A stretch of 59,096 nt of DNA, taken from positions 1 to 59,096 of the forward strand of contig CAJWXP010000012.1 in NCBI GenBank assembly GCA_913049785.1, given 5' to 3'. This DNA is from an uncultured Dehalococcoidia bacterium (GTDB lineage Bacteria; Chloroflexota; Dehalococcoidia; Lucifugimonadales; UBA1127). The notes beneath the pieces were generated by a model, which was given only the letters and a program-made list of their open reading frames with translations, ran no database searches and was not told the DNA's origin. Positions 53,831-59,096 of the stretch are shown piece by piece. The first letter of the stretch is position 1, and each line of letters opens with the position of its first letter. The position numbers and the translations under genes were made by a program.

Positions 53831-54720
53831 CTAGTCTCTTATGCCGACGAGCTTAGACAGCTTGAGGGCGTTGAAGTTGGCTACAGCCGTGTACCACTTC
53901 ACCCGCACCCGTGTGGCGTCCTTGGCCTCCAGGCTTCCCACGCGCTCTGCCGTCAAACCACCGGGGGCAGTCAACCCCGAGACCGCGCCCTCGCCGTATT
54001 GCAGTGCGAAGATGCTTGAGCAGTCGTCCGATGTTCCGACGGTCTGGTCGTCGGCGATGTGGTCATTGACCCCGATGGGCACCCCATCGTAGTACTCCAT
54101 CATCTGGCCGAACTCGTTGCTGTCCGTGACCAGCATCCCGCTGCCCGTCGCCCTCGATAGCGCTGTGAGCTTGCGTCGGGATCGCCTCGACATCAGCAGC
54201 ATGTGGGGCTTGCCCTCCACCACCTTGTCGATAGCCTCGTCGAGCTTGTCGAGCGTCAGCGCCGCGCCGTTGGTGCCCATCGATACCGTCTGACCCGCCG
54301 TTGTCAGCTTGTCCACGCGATCGAACGACTTCGCATCCACGGCGATGTCCCCATTGATGAAGGTGTCCTCAAACTTGGTGCGCACGGCCTTGGCCTTCAG
54401 CTGCACCACAGCGGCTTCCAGGTCTTGGAGGTTGGAGCGAGTTGCCTTGAGGAAGTTGTCCACGTCAGCATCCCCGCCCAGGATCTTCAGGGTGGCGGTG
54501 ACCTGGGTAAAGGTGGAGGTGGATTCCGTCCACGTATCGCCAACGTCAAAGAAAGTGGCTGTGGGGGCGGTGTTCTCCTGGTTGTAGGTGAGGCCGTTGC
54601 CCTCACTTCAATGAACGGCAGGGTCTGGAGCACGGGGCTTTCCTGGATGATGGTCTCAATGACTCCGGTGAGGAGCACGTCGTTGGAGAGCTTTGCAGCC
54701 TCCGCAAGTGTCAGCGCCAT
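53831..54720 (-). pseudogene. Phage major capsid protein (HK97-type), frameshifted
   Basis: The N-terminus MALTLAEAAKLSNDVLLTGV with AGGAGG upstream continues to LPFIEV, where the frame must shift by -1 (near 54600). It then runs GNGLTYNQENTAPTATFF, through LKILGGDADVDNFLKAT, to KLSKLVGIRD. The rest (TFINGD, MLLMSRRSRRKLTAL, YDGVPIGVNDHI) matches a family of phage major capsid proteins with the HK97 fold. The break is GTG-AGG-GCA, with no classic slippery heptamer, so a one-base deletion is likelier than programmed slippage. Terminase, portal and protease genes are absent upstream. Confidence 0.75.
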
Positions 54721-54895
54721 TGCCTTAACCTCCTGGCAGTGTTGTTTCCCGTCACGACGACGATGTGTTGTCGATGTGCTGGCAACAGAATACGAATATA
54801 TGTTCTGTACCCACAAGAAGGAAATGGCAGTGCGAGGGCGAGATATTCGAGGGGTCGGTTCCTTCCCTCATTGGGGGAAGGCATCCATAAAGAAC

Positions 54896-55003
54896 GCATA
54901 AAGCGCAGATTCCAAACCTTGATTCGCGAAAATATTTGACAATACCACAAATTGATATGTATTATATGCGCATAAAGCGCAGAATAACGGCATAAAGCGC
55001 AGA
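54896..55003 (+). promoter_or_regulatory. Three copies of a 14-bp operator
   Basis: GCATAAAGCGCAGA is perfectly repeated at 54896-54909, 54970-54983 and 54990-55003. The last two start 20 bp apart and cover the expected transcription start of the promoter at 54936. Two helical turns between copies on one face suggest cooperative binding of an autoregulator, most simply the HTH protein at 55017. Confidence 0.75.
54936..54965 (+). promoter_or_regulatory. Sigma70-type promoter of the HTH-toxin pair
   Basis: Perfect TTGACA (54936-54941), 18-base spacer, TATTAT (54960-54965). The predicted start near 54972 lies inside the second 14-bp repeat. Confidence 0.75.
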
Positions 55004-55016
55004 AAAGAGAATCGAT

Positions 55017-55523
55017 ATGAGAATAGGCCGGAAGGATTTTGACAAAGGCCATAAAGGGAATGTGTATCAGGCTATCTGGAGGATGATAGGAGAGGATGAA
55101 GCGGTTGACGAGGCCGAACTCCGTACCGCCTATGACAGTGTTGTCGATCCAGATAAACCAGCATTTGACGACGTCCTAAGAGAGCTACGGGCTGAGCTGG
55201 AAACCAAGGATATCGAAGGAGGCACCTACTACGTCCACCGGAAGACCTGGCTTTCCACCAGTGAGGCAGCCCGACGTCTAGGGGTATCTAAACGAACTGT
55301 TCAGGCGTGGGCTCAGCAGGGAAAACTCATAGGACAGCGTGTCGGTCATGGCATCACCTCCCATAGGCGTATTCGTTTTGCAACGGACACAGTTGACGAG
55401 TGGCTGCGTGGCAACCGGCAAGCTACTGTGGAATCTCCCGGCGCGGCCGGACCGGTCGTTATGGACGTAGCAACGGCTGGCGTTTGGGACAACGCCCAGG
55501 ATGGGGTTTATGACCGAATGTAA
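55017..55523 (+). CDS. MerR/excisionase-type HTH protein, probable antitoxin
   Basis: A 168-residue protein. Residues ~1-75 form a helical, acidic domain (DEAELRTAYDSVVD...LRELRAELETKDI). Residues ~78-130 are a winged-helix excisionase/MerR-like DNA-binding domain (LSTSEAARRLGVSKRTVQAWAQQGKL...RRIRFATDTVDEWL). The tail has no recognised domain. The stop overlaps the toxin gene start, so the two are coupled. Repeated operators at its promoter point to autoregulation. Antitoxin function is inferred from the toxin neighbour, since typical MazF partners are AbrB-like or RHH proteins. Confidence 0.7.
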   Translation: MRIGRKDFDKGHKGNVYQAIWRMIGEDEAVDEAELRTAYDSVVDPDKPAFDDVLRELRAELETKDIEGGTYYVHRKTWLSTSEAARRLGVSKRTVQAWAQQGKLIGQRVGHGITSHRRIRFATDTVDEWLRGNRQATVESPGAAGPVVMDVATAGVWDNAQDGVYDRM

Positions 55524-55848
55524 ACGGGGAGATTGTGTATTAGTGAATGCCCTTCTTCCAGGGTCTGAGGAGCCTGTGTTGCGCCCAGCTCTTGTGGTTA
55601 GCTCTGAAACATATGGTATGGCTAGAAACCAGTTGGTCGTTGCAGCGATAACTGCGAACCCTAAGCCCTTACGACCTGGAGACACCGTGATAGCTGGATG
55701 GCGTGAAGCGGGCTTGCTTGCACCTTCCGTGGTCACTGGAGTTGTTATTACGATCTCTAGTGATTCAGTTGCGAGACTTTTAGGGTCGTTGACAGCCAGC
55801 GATCAAAAATCTGCTGACGCGAGTTTAAACTTGAGCCTTGGGCTGTAG
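55510..55848 (+). CDS. MazF/PemK-like toxin (growth inhibitor)
   Basis: A 112-residue protein of the MazF/PemK family, SH3-like-barrel ribonucleases that cut mRNA. It shows the family opening KRGDCVLVNALLPGS, the RPALVVSSE strand, VVAAITANP and the second-half APSVVTGVVITIS and LLGSLTASD. ATG 55510 lies inside the last codons of the HTH gene (out of frame). In MazF the Arg of RPALVV and a Ser/Thr later are active residues; the Arg is here. Whether it is active is unknown. The combination with an excisionase-type HTH is unusual. Confidence 0.8.
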   Translation: MTECKRGDCVLVNALLPGSEEPVLRPALVVSSETYGMARNQLVVAAITANPKPLRPGDTVIAGWREAGLLAPSVVTGVVITISSDSVARLLGSLTASDQKSADASLNLSLGL

Positions 55849-55986
55849 CGAAGGCTCAATGTTCCGTATTTTGTATTTCATGAACAACGATTTGTCATTC
55901 CCACGCCGAATTTGTTTGACTGGAGAATGTCGGAGACCGCGGATGTATACGCGCAAGCTAGAAAACATATTCTAAAGGAGGTTGAA

Positions 55987-56160
55987 ATGAGTAATTTGGG
56001 ACCAGCCCACGACAATCACGCCAACCAACTTAACCCGAATAATGATGCTTTCTGGGAATCTCGTGGATGGGGTTCTCGACCAGAGGACTGGGAGGAACGG
56101 AGCGAAGAGAAAACAAAGGAGTTGCTACCTAACACTACCGATCCACTGTCAGAAAAATAG
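55987..56160 (+). CDS. Small acidic protein with an NPNN motif
   Basis: A 57-residue product with a near-perfect AAAGGAGG before the ATG. It is hydrophilic, with NHANQLNPNNDAFWESRG and a Glu-rich helix after it. Similar NPNN...SRG short proteins occur scattered in bacteria and phages, function unknown. It follows the toxin by 138 bases, so it may belong to the same mobile block. Confidence 0.65.
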   Translation: MSNLGPAHDNHANQLNPNNDAFWESRGWGSRPEDWEERSEEKTKELLPNTTDPLSEK

Positions 56161-56167
56161 TTGAGTG

Positions 56168-56210
56168 AACCTGATTCCAATCATAGGCCGCTCGTGATCA
56201 GAATCAGGTT
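56168..56210. repeat. 10-bp perfect inverted repeat
   Basis: AACCTGATTC (56168-56177) and GAATCAGGTT (56201-56210), 23 bases apart, lie just after the NPNN gene. It may be a weak terminator or an edge sequence of the mobile block. Confidence 0.5.
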
Positions 56211-56246
56211 GCACCTCGGTATATTAAAGAAAGACCCAACCCAATC

Positions 56247-56696
56247 ATGAACGACAACCATACCCTGGACCTGCACGGCATGACGTGGCTTGAGGCGTTG
56301 CCTGCCTTCATCCAGTTCTACAACAGCGCGGTGGCTCGCGGCGACAAAGCCAAGCTTGAAGTCGTGCACGGCTACGGCTCCAGCGGCGAAGGCGGCGTGC
56401 TGCTCAAACGCACCCGAGCCTTCCTTGAGAGCCATGCGGAGTCGCTTGAAGTGTACACGGACAGCAACCCCGGCCACACCTTCGTCGTAGCTAAGACTGC
56501 GCTGCCGGACACCGTGGACATGCTGTGTGAGGACATCCTGGCCTACTGCGATACAGCCAAACCCCAGAGCAAGATCATCGGCAAGTTTCGTCGGAGCGGC
56601 CAGCCGGAAGTGCTGCAGGCCATCCGTACGTTGGAGTCACAGCGACGTCTGACCGCCAGGCTCAAGGGCGCACTTAAGGTGTACGAGTCGGCGTAG
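56247..56696 (+). CDS. Smr-domain protein
   Basis: A 149-residue protein with an N-terminal Smr (small MutS-related) domain: LDLHGMTWLEALPAF, then LEVVHGYGSSGEGGVLLKRTRAFL, which holds the H-G-x-G motif. Smr domains can nick DNA or bind and cut RNA near ribosomes; which applies is unknown. The C-terminal 60 residues are helical and basic. The ribosome binding site is weak. Confidence 0.85.
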   Translation: MNDNHTLDLHGMTWLEALPAFIQFYNSAVARGDKAKLEVVHGYGSSGEGGVLLKRTRAFLESHAESLEVYTDSNPGHTFVVAKTALPDTVDMLCEDILAYCDTAKPQSKIIGKFRRSGQPEVLQAIRTLESQRRLTARLKGALKVYESA

Positions 56697-56724
56697 GGGA
56701 TTTAGGGACGTATTTTTCAGGGCG

Positions 56725-56730
56725 TATAAT
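56725..56730 (+). promoter_or_regulatory. Possible -10 element of the secreted repeat protein
   Basis: A perfect TATAAT lies 35 bases before ATG 56766. The -35 region (TTAGGG at 56702) is weak. Confidence 0.35.
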
Positions 56731-56765
56731 GTACGAAGTGGCATCGAACATGTGGAGGGTCTTGG

Positions 56766-57059
56766 ATGAAGAAGCGAATAACAGCGGCCCTGGGCATAGC
56801 GCTTGTGCTTGCCATTGTCGCCGTGTCAGCGACAGCCGTGCTGGCCGACTCCGACGATGCTGCGCAGACCAAGCTGGACGCCACGGTGGAGTCCGGTAAG
56901 CTGACCCAAGAGCGGGCCGACGCCAAGCTGGACTGGCTCACCACGGACAAGGCGTTTGCGCCCAAGAAAGAGATCGTTGACCTGGAGGGTTACCTGACCA
57001 AGCTAGTCGCAGCGGGCAAGCTCACCCAGGCGGAGGCCGATGCCAAGTTGGGGCGTTAG
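56766..57059 (+). CDS. Secreted small protein with two short repeats
   Basis: A 97-residue exported protein. The signal peptide (1-27) ends AVLA. The mature part has two copies of a helix-turn motif (SGKLTQERADAKLDWL and AGKLTQAEADAKL), a bacterial pattern of unknown role. GGAGGG precedes the ATG. Its stop overlaps the end of the convergent plsY-like gene by four bases. Confidence 0.7.
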   Translation: MKKRITAALGIALVLAIVAVSATAVLADSDDAAQTKLDATVESGKLTQERADAKLDWLTTDKAFAPKKEIVDLEGYLTKLVAAGKLTQAEADAKLGR

Positions 57060-57706
57060 GCTCCAGGAAATTCAGGCCCCAGAACTTCGTCATCATCGTC
57101 CCATGCGTGCGCGTGGCGTCTATGCAGGTGCCCAATACTGGCGCGCATGAGTACCATCGCTGTCAGACCCGCGATGCCCACCACTGGCCAGACCGGCACC
57201 TCGTAGGCGATAGTCCCCATCACCAGCACCCCATATCCGAACACCAATCCGATGAGCGAACTGTAGGGCATCTTCTGTCCGCCGCTGATGACAATTATGG
57301 CGATAGCCACAGCAATTACGCCGATGCCCGTGAACTGCGCGATACCGACTCCCGCCAACGTCGCCACGCCATCGCCACCGCGGAACCCGGAGAAGATGGA
57401 GTACCAGTGTCCCAAGATTGCCGCCGCGGCTGGCACCACGAACCATGCTCCATCAACCCCCATGAGGCTAGCGAACACCACGGCCAGTGCGCCCTTCGCC
57501 ATGTCGCCTATCATCACGGTCATGGCAGGGAGCTTGCCCACGCTTCTGCGCACGTTTGACGAGCCCGCCAGTCCGGAGCCGACAGCGAAGATGTCCACAC
57601 CGTGTCGACGACTCAGCTGATCAGCCAGAGGCAGCGCGCCCAGGAGGTACGCGCCCACCACGGCGAATATGAATGTAGAGATAGGAAAAGTGAAGAAATC
57701 GGTCAT
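57056..57706 (-). CDS. plsY: PlsY-like glycerol-3-phosphate acyltransferase
   Basis: A 216-residue membrane enzyme resembling PlsY, which acylates glycerol-3-phosphate from acyl-phosphate. About seven helices are present. Motif 1 reads GSGLAGSSNVRRSVGK (usual form GSGNxGATNxxR). Motif 3 reads GHWYSIFSGFRGGDGVAT, where the family's Pro is Ser and the Lys of GGKG is Asp. These changes make enzyme activity uncertain. The tail is His- and Asp-rich. The ATG at 57706 is preferred; an ATG nine codons upstream exists. Confidence 0.75.
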   Translation of the reverse strand: MTDFFTFPISTFIFAVVGAYLLGALPLADQLSRRHGVDIFAVGSGLAGSSNVRRSVGKLPAMTVMIGDMAKGALAVVFASLMGVDGAWFVVPAAAAILGHWYSIFSGFRGGDGVATLAGVGIAQFTGIGVIAVAIAIIVISGGQKMPYSSLIGLVFGYGVLVMGTIAYEVPVWPVVGIAGLTAMVLMRASIGHLHRRHAHAWDDDDEVLGPEFPGA

Positions 57707-57992
57707 TGGAAGTGCCCTCGCCGCTCCTCGCAACCCGATGTGTTAGGCAGCAATTCCGATGTTACGGCGCAAAGGAGCTACTTCGAGCGTACAGCGAAGC
57801 TAGGAGGGGTGTCAACATAACGTAACGCCCGCGACGGGGTGAAGACGCGGGTCATTTTGAGGAAGCGGAGCGACCGAAGAATCTCAGAAACTTCGCATAC
57901 GCATATGTGGGTAGTGGAGACTAAACGCCTCCCAACATCGCCAGGTCACACGGCCCCCGGTCGATAAAAGACTCTAAGGGTCACCGCCAGGT

Positions 57993-58018
57993 CATATGGG
58001 TCCAGGGTGACGCCCTGG
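57993..58018 (+). repeat. Dispersed repeat with CCAGGG hairpin, copy 3
   Basis: Matches 42630-42655 at 23 of 26 positions and ends right at the stop of the zinc-ribbon gene. The preceding 57734-57992 holds other low-complexity intergenic words but no gene. Confidence 0.65.
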
Positions 58019-58249
58019 TCAGCCGGCAGGGGTCTCGTTGAGGGCACCGCACTGTGGGCACTTGATGACCTCGTCGGTGATGTCCCGCTGCAGGTCTTCT
58101 GCTAACCGCACGCCGCACTCGCCACACTCGTAGTAGATATCGCCAGCGCCGGCCCCTGAACCGATGTACGCTGGGCTGAAGGTGGGTTCGTTGAGCTTCC
58201 GGCTACCGATCTGGGACGCTTCAATGACGTTCAGCTTAAATGTTGCCAT
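58019..58249 (-). CDS. Small zinc-ribbon protein
   Basis: A 76-residue protein. The N-terminal strand region (ATFKLNVIEASQIGSRKLNE) is followed by a two-Cys-pair ribbon: CGEC at ~43-46 and CPQC at ~64-67. It could be a regulatory or adaptor protein; no family function is known. The stop abuts a dispersed repeat. It is divergent from the Rieske gene at 58420. Confidence 0.75.
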   Translation of the reverse strand: MATFKLNVIEASQIGSRKLNEPTFSPAYIGSGAGAGDIYYECGECGVRLAEDLQRDITDEVIKCPQCGALNETPAG

Positions 58250-58419
58250 GTCTCGGACCTACTATCGATGTTGATTCGGCTAGTGTAGGGTCACCCACGG
58301 CCTGTGTCACCTTGTGGCCGTCGGTCGTTCGTGCGGCATAGTGGCCTAACGGGCGCAGTTTGTGTAAACTTGGTCGTCGCCAGTGTTGGCGCAACTCCGT
58401 GGGGGAGGAAGAGGGCAAG

Positions 58420-59096
58420 ATGATTTCGGTAGAAGATAACAAGCAGCTAATGGAAGTTGGTCCCGGCACGCTCATGGGCGATTTGATGCGCCGCTACTGG
58501 CAACCGGTCGCTGCCGTCGCTGAGTTAGACGATAACCCGATCAAGAACGTGCGACTCATGGGCGAGGACCTGGTCATGTACAAAGACAAGAGCGGGACGT
58601 ACGGGCTTGTGGACCAACACTGCCCACATCGTCGAGCCGACCTGTCATACGGCATTCTTGAGGAGTGTGGTCTGCGCTGTAACTACCACGGCTGGCTCTT
58701 TGATGAGACAGGCGCGTGCCTAGAGCAACCCTTTGAAGAGGTTGCCTATCCGGAGGCCCACTTCAAGGAAAAGATAACCATCAAGGCGTACAAAGTAGAG
58801 GCTAGGGCAGGCCTGTTGTGGGCGTATATGGGCCCATTGCCAGCGCCGCTCGTGCCCGATTGGGATGTCTTTAGCGATCGTGGTTATAAGCAGATTTCGT
58901 TCACAAAGATTCCTTGCAACTGGTTCCAGTGCCAGGAGAACAGCATTGATCCCGTTCATCTCGAGTGGCTGCACGGTCGATGGTCGTACCACCTCACCAA
59001 CGGCGCTTCAAGAGAGCCAAAGGCCCACCTCAAGGTCGGATTTGGTGAGTTCGAACATGGCCTGTCCTATCATCGTGTCTCTGAGGGCAGCGATGA
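58420..59096 (+). CDS. Second Rieske [2Fe-2S] oxygenase, truncated by the window end
   Basis: The visible 225 residues cover the Rieske domain and the start of the catalytic domain. Cluster ligands are Cys68, His70, Cys87 and His90 (CPHRR, CNYHGW). The mononuclear iron site is ENSIDPVHLEWLHG (D-x-x-H-x4-H). A GGGGGAGGAAGAG ribosome binding site precedes the ATG. The N-terminal layout (MRRYWQPV, GEDLVMYKDKSG) matches the phthalate-dioxygenase type seen at 1435, but the two genes are well diverged. The C-terminus and any partner genes lie outside the window. Confidence 0.9.
   Translation, partial: MISVEDNKQLMEVGPGTLMGDLMRRYWQPVAAVAELDDNPIKNVRLMGEDLVMYKDKSGTYGLVDQHCPHRRADLSYGILEECGLRCNYHGWLFDETGACLEQPFEEVAYPEAHFKEKITIKAYKVEARAGLLWAYMGPLPAPLVPDWDVFSDRGYKQISFTKIPCNWFQCQENSIDPVHLEWLHGRWSYHLTNGASREPKAHLKVGFGEFEHGLSYHRVSEGSD

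Noticed and set aside
54896-55003. CRISPR array
   Set aside because: Repeats are only 14 bp, with 6-bp and 60-bp spacers, and no cas gene is present; an operator reading fits better.

Overview
The window looks like a chromosomal segment of an uncultured Chloroflexota bacterium of the Dehalococcoidia/SAR202 type. That placement is inference from gene content. Small catabolic oxidoreductases are numerous: Rieske oxygenases, an FMN-dependent hydroxyacid dehydrogenase, SDRs, an HpcH/HpaI aldolase, a TPP enzyme, an acyl-CoA dehydrogenase and an F420-type nitroreductase-family protein. They are interleaved with scattered housekeeping genes, intergenic REP-like repeats recur, and TTG or GTG starts occur. 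No rRNA and no intact tRNA is present.

Layout. 1-6255 is an accessory, visibly AT-richer segment. It holds a truncated UDG-like gene, a small membrane protein, a Rieske oxygenase, and two secreted proteins (a sulfatase and a YHYH protein) that share a collagen-like Gly-X-Y stalk. It ends at a tRNA-Leu-like 3' fragment that may be an island attachment scar. 6258-21715 is mostly metabolic: F420 nitroreductase family, RidA, an oligopeptide ABC ATPase, GYD, MFS, SDR, aldolase, VOC, lepA, a WHy-domain protein, an FMN dehydrogenase, a 3-hydroxyisobutyrate-dehydrogenase-like enzyme, a broken quinone oxidoreductase and galU. 21810-26324 holds the SRP RNA, rsmA, ispE and aspS. 26492-34234 holds a very long repetitive coiled-coil lipoprotein, a TPP enzyme, an alpha/beta hydrolase and purL. 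34606-45923 holds a secreted ZU5-like protein, a ChlI-like AAA ATPase, the ybeY-dnaX-ybaB-recR run, recO, an ABC-2 exporter and an acyl-CoA dehydrogenase. 45927-51452 holds an M16 protease, a TfoX_N protein and a peptide-type ABC importer without its own ATPases.

51542-55848 is the most unusual block. It is a small remnant of phage structural genes: a frameshifted major capsid protein followed by small structural-type genes, one of them also frameshifted. Facing away from it is an apparent toxin-antitoxin pair, a MerR/excisionase-type HTH protein overlapping a MazF/PemK-like toxin. A strong promoter drives this pair and its start region carries repeated 14-bp GCATAAAGCGCAGA operators. The window then runs through a small NPNN-motif protein, an Smr protein, a secreted repeat protein, a PlsY-like acyltransferase and a zinc-ribbon protein. 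It ends inside a second Rieske oxygenase.

A recurring oddity is otherwise healthy genes with in-frame stops. There is an amber at a Trp-like position in the WHy protein, two ambers in the quinone oxidoreductase (one at a Trp-like position), and an ochre in the coiled-coil protein. TAG is the normal terminator of many neighbouring genes, so a reassigned code is unlikely.
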